Shown here piece after piece: positions 47,449 through 56,611 of a DNA stretch of 64,000 bases. Origin of the DNA: Flavobacteriales bacterium (GTDB lineage: Bacteria > Bacteroidota > Bacteroidia > Flavobacteriales > UBA7430); NCBI GenBank assembly GCA_022425195.1, contig JAKMFX010000010.1, forward strand, positions 1-64,000, in the 5' to 3' direction. The stretch's first letter is position 1. Every line of letters begins with the position of its first letter. Under the pieces are notes generated by a model, which saw only the letters and a list, made by a program, of their open reading frames with translations, had not been told where the DNA came from and made no database searches. The translations under genes and the position numbers were made by a program.

Positions 47449-48090
47449 ATGAAATTTTTTGAAAGCAAGCGAGGTAAAGACATTATGTCTAAGCTCTATG
47501 GATGGGGTGCTTCGGTTGTTATTTTAGGTGCCATGTTTAAAATCCTACACTGGGATGGAGCAGATTTGATGTTGACAATTGGATTGACGACGGAAGCTTT
47601 GATTTTCTTTGTTTCTGGATTTGAAAAACCTCACAGTGAGTATGACTGGTCTTTGGTTTATCCACAATTAAAAGGTCAGAAAAGCGCGCCTGAGAGCCCA
47701 GTTGAAGAACTGGATCAGATGCTTGAAAATGCGAATGTTGACCAAGAATTGATCCAAAGTCTAGGCGAAGGACTCAAGAAAGTTAGTGATGCCGCAAACG
47801 GTTTGGGCTCTGTTACTGATATTGCTTCAAGCACGAATGACTACAGTGCACAAGTTTCAGCTGCCGCAAAAAACTTAGAAAATATCAATGCGCAATATGA
47901 GGCCCAAATAGCATCTACCATTGAGCAAACAGAAGCCACAAGAGAAATGGCGTCTAACATGACTTATTCTCTCAACGATGCACAACAAATGCAGGAAGAG
48001 ATGGCTCAGTTGAGAGAAAACTTAAACGCATTGAATAGTGTTTACGGCAATATGCTTAGCGCCATGAATTCTAATAATTCTAACAACTAA
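47449..48090 (+). CDS. gldL: GldL, T9SS inner-membrane motor protein (PorL)
   Basis: 213 residues from the second ATG (47449); 47446 also reads ATG. Two membrane helices lie at about 18-33 (YGWGASVVILGAMFKIL) and 39-56 (LMLTIGLTTEALIFFVSG), followed by a long helical cytoplasmic tail with coiled-coil character (~75-210, rich in Q/N/E/A). GldL with GldM forms a proton-driven motor that energises T9SS and gliding. With the second ATG as start, the helix-2 glutamate in TTEALIFF is residue 49, the number that I recall for the functionally critical glutamate of F. johnsoniae GldL; that supports the start I chose. The second conserved glutamate of GFEKP follows. gldM begins 12 bases later. Confidence 0.95.
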   Translation: MKFFESKRGKDIMSKLYGWGASVVILGAMFKILHWDGADLMLTIGLTTEALIFFVSGFEKPHSEYDWSLVYPQLKGQKSAPESPVEELDQMLENANVDQELIQSLGEGLKKVSDAANGLGSVTDIASSTNDYSAQVSAAAKNLENINAQYEAQIASTIEQTEATREMASNMTYSLNDAQQMQEEMAQLRENLNALNSVYGNMLSAMNSNNSNN

Positions 48091-48101
48091 AGGCGTAATT
48101 A

Positions 48102-49670
48102 ATGGCTTCAGGAAAAGCTTCACCAAGGCAGAAAATGATCAACATGATGTACCTCGTGTTGACTGCCCTATTGGCTCTAAACATTTCTAAAGACATGTTG
48201 AAGGCGTTTGCAAAGGTTAACAACTCTTTGAAGTCTAACCTTACGAATATCAATCAGCAGTCGGATGTGCTTTATACGCAATTTGAAGAAAGTGCTAATA
48301 ATTTTCCTGAGAAAGTAGGTGAGCAATTTAAGCTTGCCCAACAGGTTCAAACAAAAGCCGATGAGTTAAATACATACATCAGCGATCTGTCGGCTCTGTT
48401 GATTGATAATACCGGTGGTTTTAAAGAGGGTACCGAAGATCCCAAAGGAGCTGACAATAAATCTAAAGTATCCAATTTGATGCTCATGAAGCCCGATCTT
48501 AAGGGTGCGGAGCTTCGTGAAAAAATAAATGAATATAAAGAGTTTTTATTGACACTTGATGTGGTGCAGAATGATGAAGAACTGAAAAATGTGATTCTAT
48601 CTAATTTTGACACTCAAGAAGTTTTAAAAGATGAAATCATGGTACCTTGGGAAGTGGGTATATTTAACAACGTTCCACTTATTGCCGTTTTAACGTTCTT
48701 GTCTCAATACCAAGTTGATGCGACCACTGTAGAGTCAAAAATTGTTGAGTCTTTGTATGCCAGCGTATCTGCCGATGACATGAAGTTTACCACCGCCATT
48801 CCCCAGGTGATTTCACCAAAGAATTACATCATGCAAGGAGACAGTTTTAGAGCGGAGATTTACTTAGCCGCTTTCGATTCTACTCAGTCTCCGGAAGTAT
48901 TAGTAACCAATCGATTTAATCCTGATGGGAGTCCTGATTTTACAACTTCAGACACGATTGGGGTCTCTGATCTAGGTGTTGGTCAATACAATGTACTTGC
49001 AAGGGGAATTGGAACTCAGAAACGTGCTGCAAGAATACTGCTGACTACAGAAAAGGGTATCATCCCCTACGATGAAGTCTTTGAATATCAGGTAGCAAAA
49101 CCGATGGCTGTGGTTTCACCCACCAAGATGAATGTATTCTACAAGGGGGTTCCTAATCCAATAGATGTGTCTGCTCCTGGTTTTTCACCAGAAGATCTTC
49201 AGGTGGTTGGATCTAATGTAACGCTTAAAAAGATCAAGCCCGGACAATACGAAGCCATTGTGGCTAAAAAAGCAAGAGGAGAAGCCAAAATCACGGTGAA
49301 GGCCAACGGTCGTAACGTGGGAAGTCCAATGAATTTTAGATTGAAAAGAATTCCTTCTCCAACGGCTAGTATTAACGGGAAAAAGGAAGGGACCATGTCC
49401 AAAGGAAAACTGAGTAAAGCTCAGGGGATTCTAGCCTCATTGCCTAATTTCCCATTTGACCTAAAGTATAAGGTGGAATCTTTTGATGTACGTCTCAAAG
49501 ATGGAGAGTACACCAAGACCATTAAAGTAAAAGGAAACAAATTTACCCCTGAGGTAAAAGAGAAGATCATAAAACTTAAACCAGGTTCAGACATTTCGTT
49601 TACCAACATCAAAGCCAATGGGCCAGATGGACGTAAGCAATGTGGAGCCATAGTTTTAACCGTACAGTAA
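48102..49670 (+). CDS. gldM: GldM, T9SS motor shaft protein (PorM)
   Basis: 522 residues. The short cytoplasmic start ASGKASPRQKMINMMYLVLTALLALNISKDML has one membrane helix (~14-30) that packs in the GldL pentamer. The large periplasmic part is built of four domains (D1 helical ~30-215; D2-D4 beta, ~220-522), consistent with the elongated GldM/PorM dimer that spans the periplasm to the GldK/GldN ring. Strings such as SAPGFSPEDLQVVGSNVTLKKIKPGQYEAIV and GRNVGSPMNFRLKRIPSPTASINGKKEG, in short blocks SPTASINGK and RIPSPTA, are conserved D3-D4 hallmarks. It begins 12 bases after gldL and ends 18 bases before gldN. Confidence 0.96.
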   Translation: MASGKASPRQKMINMMYLVLTALLALNISKDMLKAFAKVNNSLKSNLTNINQQSDVLYTQFEESANNFPEKVGEQFKLAQQVQTKADELNTYISDLSALLIDNTGGFKEGTEDPKGADNKSKVSNLMLMKPDLKGAELREKINEYKEFLLTLDVVQNDEELKNVILSNFDTQEVLKDEIMVPWEVGIFNNVPLIAVLTFLSQYQVDATTVESKIVESLYASVSADDMKFTTAIPQVISPKNYIMQGDSFRAEIYLAAFDSTQSPEVLVTNRFNPDGSPDFTTSDTIGVSDLGVGQYNVLARGIGTQKRAARILLTTEKGIIPYDEVFEYQVAKPMAVVSPTKMNVFYKGVPNPIDVSAPGFSPEDLQVVGSNVTLKKIKPGQYEAIVAKKARGEAKITVKANGRNVGSPMNFRLKRIPSPTASINGKKEGTMSKGKLSKAQGILASLPNFPFDLKYKVESFDVRLKDGEYTKTIKVKGNKFTPEVKEKIIKLKPGSDISFTNIKANGPDGRKQCGAIVLTVQ

Positions 49671-49688
49671 TTTAAAGAAACCGAGATC

Positions 49689-50567
49689 ATGAAAATCTTA
49701 AAGGTTGCCCTATCAGGATTAGCTCTAATAGCAAGCTCTACATTGTTTGCTCAAACCGATGTTTTGGATTATAATTCCAAGCCCACAAATATTGATGGTC
49801 ATGCTTTTGTTAAGCATCACAATTATGAAAACCGTGTATTGGATTATCCTTTTGTTCGTGAGGACGACATTCTTTGGTCGAAAACTTACATACAGAGAAT
49901 AGACTTAAGACAAAGAAAGAATCATCCGATGTATTTCCCACAATACCCAGTTAAGTTGGGCGGCGGGCAGGTTCGTATGAACATGACAGACAACCTATTT
50001 AAATCGGTATTGGAAGATCAGACACTCGTGGCCTATGAAGACGAGTACTTTGATGAGGTTAAAACCGTTGAATCTATCAATAAGCTATTGTTTTCTATAG
50101 ATACGGTTGAGTATGAAGATATCGATAGTGGCGAATTGATCAGTGAATTGGATACGGTACGTGTAGAAAGTAAAGATGTAAAAGAGTACTTAATTATAGA
50201 AGATCGTTTCTTTGACAAGAAGAGATCAGTGATTGATGTGAGAATTCTGGGAATCTGCCCAGTGGCAGAGATCATGAACAAAGAAACCTACGAGATGGAA
50301 AAGGTGAAATTGTTTTGGGTATGGTTGCCAGAAGCCCGTCAGATGCTTGCAAACGCTTCTGTATACAACACAAGAAACAACATGGAGCGTATGACGTATG
50401 ATGAGTTTTTACAAAAACGTATGTTTGCCTCTGTAATTACAAAAGAAACGAACTTATACGACCGATCAATTTTTGAATACAAGAAGAATCGCATGCAACA
50501 ACTTCTTGAGGCGGATCGTATTAAGAACGATATTCGTAACATGGAAAGTGATCTTTGGGAATACTAA
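49689..50567 (+). CDS. gldN: GldN, T9SS ring component (PorN)
   Basis: 292 residues. Signal peptide MKILKVALSGLALIASSTLFAQ, periplasmic. Family features: VKHHNYENRVLDYPFVREDDILWSKTYIQRIDLRQRKN, seen as short blocks VREDDILWSK and IDLRQRKNHPMYFP; ILGICPVAEI; KVKLFWVWLPEARQML; MTYDEFLQKRMFASVITKETN. GldN/PorN binds GldK/PorK to form the ring above the motor and is needed for secretion. The C-terminus (YKKNRMQQLLEADRIKNDIRNMESDLWEY) is helical. The following strong terminator at 50591 ends the gldKLMN transcript. Confidence 0.96.
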   Translation: MKILKVALSGLALIASSTLFAQTDVLDYNSKPTNIDGHAFVKHHNYENRVLDYPFVREDDILWSKTYIQRIDLRQRKNHPMYFPQYPVKLGGGQVRMNMTDNLFKSVLEDQTLVAYEDEYFDEVKTVESINKLLFSIDTVEYEDIDSGELISELDTVRVESKDVKEYLIIEDRFFDKKRSVIDVRILGICPVAEIMNKETYEMEKVKLFWVWLPEARQMLANASVYNTRNNMERMTYDEFLQKRMFASVITKETNLYDRSIFEYKKNRMQQLLEADRIKNDIRNMESDLWEY

Positions 50568-50590
50568 TCCCATTTCAAAGTTAAAATACG

Positions 50591-50614
50591 AAGCTCCCTT
50601 TGGGAGCTTTTTTT
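50591..50614 (+). terminator. terminator of the porP-gldKLMN operon
   Basis: AAGCTCCC and GGGAGCTT form a perfect eight-base stem with a TTT loop, followed by T7. The stop of gldN is 24 bases upstream and the next ORF starts only three bases beyond the T run. Confidence 0.93.
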
Positions 50615-50617
50615 CTT

Positions 50618-51679
50618 ATGAAACTGTATGATTATATTATTGTCGGACAAGGTTTAGCTGGGACGCTATTGGCCTTCCAGTTAAAACGTTTGGGTAAACG
50701 TGTATTTGTCATTGACAAGTATAGAAAATCCACTTCATCAAAAGTGGCTTTTGGGGCATACAATCCGATGGTGCTAAAACGTTTCACGGCATGCTGGAAA
50801 GTAGAAGAACAACTTCAGCCTCTGTATGATTTCATCCACAACTTTGAAGAAACTTTCCAAACATCTATCCACACTTCTTTAAAGCTTTTGCGTAAGTTTC
50901 ATTCGATTCAAGAGCAAAATTTGTGGTTAGAGAAGTCAGAGAAACCTAGATTGAGGCCCTTTATGAATGCTGAATTTACGCCGAATACATCGGATTGGAT
51001 TCATGCGGACCATGGGTATGGTGAAGTCAATCATGCGGGTCGAGTGGATCTAAAAAAAATGATTTCTCTCTTTAGACATCAATTGGAAACTGAGGATACA
51101 TTATTAGATGAAGACCTGGATTACAATTCCCTAGAAATTGCAGAGAACCTGGTAAGCTATAAATCTATCATGGCAAAGAAAATCGTTTTCTGTGAAGGAC
51201 ACCGATTGACCCAAACCCCCTTCTTTAATTATTTGCCTTTAATGCGAACCAAGGGAGAGATCGTAACGGTCAAGCTGGATGGCTTAGAGCTTAATGAACT
51301 CATAAAAAGTAATATTTCAGTTCTTCCTTTAGGTAATGATGAATACAAAGTAGGAGCCACATTTAATTGGGAAGATAAAGATGAAATTTGTACCGAAGAG
51401 GCAAAGCAAGAACTTTTATCAAAGCTAGCTGGCCTCGTGAAGATGGCACCAGAATTGGTTCATCATGAAGCAGGTCTTAGACCTACCGTTAAGGATCGTA
51501 GAGCTCTTTTGGGGGCCCATCCTAATCACTCCAATGTTTATGTGTTTAATGGACTTGGGACACGTGGATTACTAATTTCTCCCTACCTATCTTTGCAGCT
51601 CATTAATGCTATGGAGCAGGGAGTTCCTTTAGACCCCGAAGTGGATATCAAACGTTATGAAAGCGAAATGACATGTTAG
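50618..51679 (+). CDS. FAD-dependent oxidoreductase (DAO family)
   Basis: 353 residues from ATG 50618; the frame opens six residues earlier but within the terminator. The N-terminal dinucleotide site YDYIIVGQGLAGTLLAFQLKRLGKRVFVIDK (GxGxxG at ~10-15 and the acidic end of beta-2) and a C-terminal FAD loop HEAGLRPTVKDRRALLGAHP and FNGLGTRGLLISPYLS match D-amino-acid oxidase-like/MnmC-type FAD enzymes. The substrate is unknown. It sits just behind gldN and overlaps the ABC-F gene by seven bases; I recall such a gene next to gldN in other species, but a role in T9SS is not established. Because the terminator abuts its start, it must rely on read-through or on a promoter within gldN. Confidence 0.88.
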   Translation: MKLYDYIIVGQGLAGTLLAFQLKRLGKRVFVIDKYRKSTSSKVAFGAYNPMVLKRFTACWKVEEQLQPLYDFIHNFEETFQTSIHTSLKLLRKFHSIQEQNLWLEKSEKPRLRPFMNAEFTPNTSDWIHADHGYGEVNHAGRVDLKKMISLFRHQLETEDTLLDEDLDYNSLEIAENLVSYKSIMAKKIVFCEGHRLTQTPFFNYLPLMRTKGEIVTVKLDGLELNELIKSNISVLPLGNDEYKVGATFNWEDKDEICTEEAKQELLSKLAGLVKMAPELVHHEAGLRPTVKDRRALLGAHPNHSNVYVFNGLGTRGLLISPYLSLQLINAMEQGVPLDPEVDIKRYESEMTC

Positions 51680-53604
51680 CAATACAGGACATAAGTGTAC
51701 AGTTTGGAGGTGAAGTATTGTTTGCCGACATGAGTTTTATGGTCAATAAAGGTGACCGAATAGGTCTGGTTGGGAAAAATGGTGCCGGAAAATCGACCTT
51801 GTTGAAAATGATCCACTCGAATCGAGGATTTGATTCAGGTTCTGTGAATCTTCAAAAAGAAATGCGTGTAGGTTACCTATCTCAAGACATTGATTTCGTT
51901 AAGGGAAATACGGTTCTTGAAGAAGCAGAAAAGGCTTTTGAACGCATCAAAGAGGTGCAGAAAGAACTTGAATTTATTCAGCAAGAGTTGGTAAGTAGAA
52001 CAGATTACGAATCTGAGGGCTACCTAGACATCATCAATAAGTCCAGTGAGCTGGAACACGAATTAAATGTCATCGGAGGTTATACTTTTCATGCGCATAT
52101 CGAAAAAGTACTCTTTGGATTGGGGTTTACCTCAGAAGACTTGAAGAAGCTTACGGACACCTTTAGTGGAGGATGGCGAATGCGTATTGAATTGGCTAAG
52201 GTATTGTTGAGTAATCCGGATGTATTGCTTTTGGATGAGCCCACCAACCATCTTGACATTGAGTCCATCGTTTGGTTAGAGAACTTTTTAAAATCATACG
52301 CAGGGGCGGTAATATTGGTTTCTCACGATCGAGCTTTTCTGGATCAGGTGACCAATAGAACGCTCGAGATCTCAAACCGAAAGGCCTACGACTACAAAGC
52401 ACCTTATACAAAGTACTTGCAATTGCGTCAGGAACGTTTAGAGCAACAACTGGCGGTAAAGAAAAATCAAGATAAGGAGATAAAGCAAACCGAAGAGCTG
52501 ATTGACAAGTTCAGGTACAAAGCAAGTAAAGCAGCCTTCGCTCAAAGTTTGATTAAGAAATTGGATAAGATGGATCGCGTGGAAGTAGATGCTACAGATC
52601 TGAAAAAGATGAATTTTTCATTTCCTGAAGCTACGATGCCTGGAAAGGTGATTTTAGAAATTGATCGTTTGTCAAAATCCTACGGAGAAAAAAAGGTGAT
52701 TCAAAATTTAGATCTGCAAATTGATCGAGGAGATCGTTTGGCTCTTGTGGGTCAGAATGGCCAAGGAAAAACAACCTTAATTAAGTGCATCACCGGTGCC
52801 GAATCTTTTCAGGGGATTGTGAACCCCGGACACAACGTAGAGATGAGTTATTTTGCTCAAAACCAAGCTGAGTTACTGGATGCTGAAAAAAGAGTGATTG
52901 ACGTTATAGAAGATATTGCTGACGATCGATTGAGACCTCGATCCAGAGACATGCTGGGTTCATTTCTTTTTAGCGGGGACGACGTGGAGAAAAAGGTAAA
53001 AGTCCTTTCTGGGGGAGAGCGATCGAGATTGGCGCTTTGTAAAATGCTCCTGCAGTCCTCCAACTTTCTCATTCTTGATGAGCCGACCAATCACTTAGAT
53101 ATTATATCCAAAGAAGTTTTAAAAAAGGCTTTGAAGTCTTACCAGGGGACTTTGGTGATTGTATCCCACGACAGAGATTTCCTTGCCGGTCTTTCCACAA
53201 AGGTAGTCGAATTTAGAGATGGACTTATTAAAACCCATTTGGGAGACATCAATGAGTATTTAAGCTTTAGGAAAGCTGAATCCATGCGTGAGATTGAAAA
53301 GCGTTCTAAAGCTGCTGAAAAGCCTGTTAAAATTCATTTGGGTAAGGAGGAGAGAAAGGCGCATGAGAAAGAAGTGAAAAAAGTAAACAATTTACTCTCC
53401 AAAGCGGAGCGAAGAATAGACGATTTAGAAAAGTTTATTGCCCAGTGCGACATTGATCTAGCGAATCCAGAAAAGAGCGAAGCCTTGGTTTCGGATGTTG
53501 ATTTTTTCTCTCAATATCAGAAGTCTAAAGACGATTTGGATCAAGCCCTATTGGATTGGGAAAAATACCAGATGCAAATGGATCAATTGTTGTCTAAACG
53601 ATGA
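51673..53604 (+). CDS. ABC-F family ATPase
   Basis: 643 residues, soluble, with two ABC domains and no membrane helices. First Walker A GLVGKNGAGKST with K40, signature FSGGWRMRIELAK, Walker B LLLDEPTNHLD. The P-site tRNA interaction linker between the domains is charged (KNQDKEIKQTEELIDKFRYKASKAAFAQS, ~270-298, short blocks). Second Walker A LVGQNGQGKTT, signature LSGGERSRLALCK and FLILDEPTNHLD. The C-terminal ~85 residues are a coiled coil (LSKAERRIDDLEKFIAQ). Members act on the ribosomal E site; the Uup-like C-terminal extension is suggestive. It overlaps the oxidoreductase by seven bases and ends at a shared terminator. Confidence 0.93.
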   Translation: MLAIQDISVQFGGEVLFADMSFMVNKGDRIGLVGKNGAGKSTLLKMIHSNRGFDSGSVNLQKEMRVGYLSQDIDFVKGNTVLEEAEKAFERIKEVQKELEFIQQELVSRTDYESEGYLDIINKSSELEHELNVIGGYTFHAHIEKVLFGLGFTSEDLKKLTDTFSGGWRMRIELAKVLLSNPDVLLLDEPTNHLDIESIVWLENFLKSYAGAVILVSHDRAFLDQVTNRTLEISNRKAYDYKAPYTKYLQLRQERLEQQLAVKKNQDKEIKQTEELIDKFRYKASKAAFAQSLIKKLDKMDRVEVDATDLKKMNFSFPEATMPGKVILEIDRLSKSYGEKKVIQNLDLQIDRGDRLALVGQNGQGKTTLIKCITGAESFQGIVNPGHNVEMSYFAQNQAELLDAEKRVIDVIEDIADDRLRPRSRDMLGSFLFSGDDVEKKVKVLSGGERSRLALCKMLLQSSNFLILDEPTNHLDIISKEVLKKALKSYQGTLVIVSHDRDFLAGLSTKVVEFRDGLIKTHLGDINEYLSFRKAESMREIEKRSKAAEKPVKIHLGKEERKAHEKEVKKVNNLLSKAERRIDDLEKFIAQCDIDLANPEKSEALVSDVDFFSQYQKSKDDLDQALLDWEKYQMQMDQLLSKR

Positions 53605-53605
53605 T

Positions 53606-53637
53606 AAAAAAAAGCGCTCATTGAGCGCTTTTTTTTT
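53606..53637. terminator. bidirectional terminator between convergent genes
   Basis: AGCGCTC and GAGCGCT are perfectly paired around ATT, flanked by a run of A on the left and a run of nine T on the right. It serves the ABC-F gene (plus) and also the minus-strand secreted protein, whose stop codon overlaps its T run at 53636-53638. Confidence 0.92.
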
Positions 53638-55222
53638 ATCGTAATTCTTTTTTTACGCTTCCATCATTATAGAGATAAATGAGCGGAGACCCTATTGGAG
53701 TATCGTTAACATTTACTTCTTGCCCCAAAAGATTCACCACCTTGACTAACGACTTGATGTCATTTGGATGCATTTCTACCGGCATGTCGATGACCCACTG
53801 AGGAACGGTAGGCTGAAGGGCAATTCTCTGCCCTGCCGCAATCTTTGGGTACATGAATTGTTCAATCGCTTCGCGTACTTTAATTTGATAACCTTGTCCT
53901 GGGATAAGATTTCCAATACCATTAAATCCAAATTCAGGCCAATACACTTTTGCATCATTATTTTTAACAATCTCAATCTGATTTATAATACCATCAAATG
54001 TCAATACTACGTCTTGCTCTTGATCGAGTGTAAATCCTATAATATTCCATCCCTTCACAATATCTATTGAAATGGGAGATGAAAAATTCGCGATGGAATC
54101 TTCTAGTTGGGTGATCTTTGAGAGATTTATAAGGTTTTCAGCAGATAGGACAGAAAGCTCACTGCTAGCCTCCTGGTATGCATCTTTCCATAAGATGCTA
54201 CAAGCTCCTTCTAGGTCACAGGAAGCATTTTCATTGTATTCGACAAAGTGATCATCAATACATCCCGGAATACCCTCACAAGAGCCATCGTCTTCTTCAG
54301 CATCTGCATTGTAGTTACAATAACTGGAATCCATACATCCGTATATGGTCAAATCAAAGATGATTTCGTCAAAAGTGATGAAGGCGTTTACTGCATAGCC
54401 TTGAAATTCTGTTGCCGATTCAAAGGCAATTACGTGATTGGTCTGGGTAAGAATCGCAAATATCGGTGTTTGTCCATCGACAAGACCATCTACTTCATCT
54501 GTGAGCTGATCGTCGCCCCATAAGCTGATGGTGAAAAATCCATTGGATTCATTCTCTACACCCGGGATTTCTGTAGCGCTGATACACTCAAGAGTCCCAT
54601 CTCCGTTTAGATCCATAAATGCGCCCACAGATCCACCTTCAAAAAGATTGATGGTTTGGTCATTTAATCCGATAATCATGTTATTATCTGTAAATGAAAT
54701 GGGTTGAAACAATTCAGGCGTTACGTCTAAGGTGTAGGTTTTCGTCTGGCAAGAGCCATCATCTACATCAGCCAGGTAACCTTGTGTGTGGTATTCTAGG
54801 TAAGTAGCAGAAGTACATCCAGAAAACTCAAGAGAAGTAGCTACAACCATAGAATTTGTTTCATAACCGGAATAATTATTTATCGAGGCGATTGAAATTA
54901 CTGTCCCGTTGTTTTTAAGTAGGGCAAATGTCGGTATTTCTCCATCAACAAGCCCATCAAATGCTTGCGTTCCCTGGTCATTCCCCCAAAGTGCCATGGT
55001 AAAGAATTCACCTTCAATAGATGCCATTCCAATACAGGTACCTTCGGCATTGAAGGCTCCTACTAAGTCACCGACAAAAGAATCTAAATCAGAAGTGTTA
55101 AATCCTAAGGTCATATTAGAACCCGTGTTTACGGGGCTGAAGAACTGATTTTCTTGAATACCTTGTGCGAAGATTGTTGTTGTCATGATAACGGCAACAA
55201 GAACGAAGTATAAATGTTTCAT
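53636..55222 (-). CDS. secreted multidomain protein with duplicated N-domain and GW module
   Basis: 528 residues from the ATG complementing 55220-55222, which opens a signal peptide MKHLYFVLVAVIMTTTIFAQ. Residues ~25-165 and ~180-310 are a tandem duplication: each copy has (F)xSPV/QPI..., a GDLVGAF or GSVGAF strand, a central cysteine (GTCIGM; LECISA), LWGxDQ and GLVDGxxPxFAIL. Then GCMDSSYCNYNADAEEDDGSC is a cysteine-rich unit common in marine Bacteroidota, a short coiled coil (~395-425), a GW module (KGWNIIGFT ... FGFNGIGNLIPGQGYQIKV), and a tail KVVNLLGQEVNVNDT...YLYNDGSVKKELR that looks like a short T9SS sorting variant (short blocks). A surface or extracellular protein of unknown function. 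Confidence 0.75.
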   Translation of the reverse strand: MKHLYFVLVAVIMTTTIFAQGIQENQFFSPVNTGSNMTLGFNTSDLDSFVGDLVGAFNAEGTCIGMASIEGEFFTMALWGNDQGTQAFDGLVDGEIPTFALLKNNGTVISIASINNYSGYETNSMVVATSLEFSGCTSATYLEYHTQGYLADVDDGSCQTKTYTLDVTPELFQPISFTDNNMIIGLNDQTINLFEGGSVGAFMDLNGDGTLECISATEIPGVENESNGFFTISLWGDDQLTDEVDGLVDGQTPIFAILTQTNHVIAFESATEFQGYAVNAFITFDEIIFDLTIYGCMDSSYCNYNADAEEDDGSCEGIPGCIDDHFVEYNENASCDLEGACSILWKDAYQEASSELSVLSAENLINLSKITQLEDSIANFSSPISIDIVKGWNIIGFTLDQEQDVVLTFDGIINQIEIVKNNDAKVYWPEFGFNGIGNLIPGQGYQIKVREAIEQFMYPKIAAGQRIALQPTVPQWVIDMPVEMHPNDIKSLVKVVNLLGQEVNVNDTPIGSPLIYLYNDGSVKKELR

Positions 55223-55285
55223 AGTTGGGGGGGTATTTTTTTTAAATTTAAAAAAAATCATTTAGGGCAACAGAAATGAAGCTAT

Positions 55286-56518
55286 CTATTTGTAAATGAC
55301 TTCGTTTGGTAAAAAGTGTAGTAAGGTGTTTTCTTGAACCTTGACCTGATAGCCTTTCCCGACTTCCATATCTCCGATGCCGTTGAAGCCCCATGAAGGC
55401 AGGATTACAGCTCCTAAATAATCTTTGGCAATGATTAAATTCCCAGAGTCAATCAGCTCTTTTAATACGAGGTCTGCGGGGGCAGGAGTATTCCTTAGGT
55501 AGCCAACAAGATTCCATCCTTCAGATAAGTTAACCGGATAAGCCTCCGGTTGGATGTACTCTAGATCTAGATCTAGGGAAGTCTCGGTTTTTGTTTTAAT
55601 GTGATAAGCTTCACCAAGATCAACATCACCGACACCATTGTAATCCCACTCAGTATAGTACACCGAGCCGTAATTGTCTTTGGCCATAATTAACTCAGCT
55701 GCAATCGGATCAAGAATCTCAGCGAGATTCTGTTCAGTGCTCAATCCATTGATAGAAAATATAGACCAACCTTTAGGAAATGAGAAGTTCTGAGTGAATC
55801 TGTTGTTGGAGTCTATACAGGTAGGGTATATGCTAAGTAATTCATCGAATAGATTCGAGTATTGTCCTACACAGCTAATATTATTATTGAAAATGTTTAA
55901 GGGATTGTTGTAGGTCCATCCTAGTTCAGGCGGGAGGTCCGGTAAGGAGGTAAGTTGATTGTAACTACAATTTATAATTTCCAAACTGAGAGGGAGTTCA
56001 GGAAGTTTCGTAAGATTGTTAAAACTACAATCAATATGAGTTAAGTTTGGAGGCAGGTAATTAATTTCTTGAATCTTGTTTACTGCACATATAAGCTTAT
56101 CCAGATTTAGGGGTAAGTTTGGCAGGTCATAAATTTGATTGTAGCTGCAGTCAAAGTGTGTTAAACCGTTGGGGAGTATGCCAATAGAGTCTAGGTTGAC
56201 GCAGTAGCTCGTGTTTAAATAGGTCAGTTTAGATGGGATGTTAAGAAGGTCTGTAAGCATATTGTAGCTGCAATTGAGAGATTCCAAATTCTCAAAATAC
56301 TGAAGTCCATCCAGACTTAGAATTTGTTTAGAGGAGCAATCTATTTCAGTTACTGTTTTACAGGAATTAAGGTCCAACAAAGAGTCTTGGACCAAAACTT
56401 CAGGATGGTTTTCTGAGAGAAAACTTCTGAAATTCGTGTCGGAAATTAAGTAAGTCTCGACTTGAGCTAGGGCAGTCGAAACTACTAATAGGGGCAGTAT
56501 GAGTAATCTAAAATACAA
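55286..56518 (-). CDS. secreted leucine-rich-repeat protein with two GW modules
   Basis: 410 residues. Signal peptide MYFRLLILPLLVVSTALAQ. Residues ~25-215 contain about seven leucine-rich repeats of ~20-21 residues with pattern LPxxLxxLxCSxNxLxxLPxLP (LESLNCSYNMLTDL, LTHIDCSFNNLTKLPELP, LEIINCSYNQLTSLP). Cysteines occupy the usual asparagine or cysteine ladder position. Residues ~240-325 and ~325-405 are two tandem copies of the GW module also present in the neighbouring gene: FPKGWSIFS ... WDYNGVGDVDLGEAYHIKT and LSEGWNLVGY ... WGFNGIGDMEVGKGYQVKV. No T9SS tail of the usual SLFPNP type is visible; the last module may serve for anchoring. Function is unknown; the architecture suits binding. 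It is 64 bases upstream of the duplicated-domain gene on the same strand. Confidence 0.75.
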   Translation of the reverse strand: MYFRLLILPLLVVSTALAQVETYLISDTNFRSFLSENHPEVLVQDSLLDLNSCKTVTEIDCSSKQILSLDGLQYFENLESLNCSYNMLTDLLNIPSKLTYLNTSYCVNLDSIGILPNGLTHFDCSYNQIYDLPNLPLNLDKLICAVNKIQEINYLPPNLTHIDCSFNNLTKLPELPLSLEIINCSYNQLTSLPDLPPELGWTYNNPLNIFNNNISCVGQYSNLFDELLSIYPTCIDSNNRFTQNFSFPKGWSIFSINGLSTEQNLAEILDPIAAELIMAKDNYGSVYYTEWDYNGVGDVDLGEAYHIKTKTETSLDLDLEYIQPEAYPVNLSEGWNLVGYLRNTPAPADLVLKELIDSGNLIIAKDYLGAVILPSWGFNGIGDMEVGKGYQVKVQENTLLHFLPNEVIYK

Positions 56519-56611
56519 GATTCCGAATTTACAAAATATTAGTCAATAGTATCTTTTTTATCACGTTTTAGTTTTTGGCTCCTTTAAAATACAACTAAAG
56601 GTCCTTATAAG

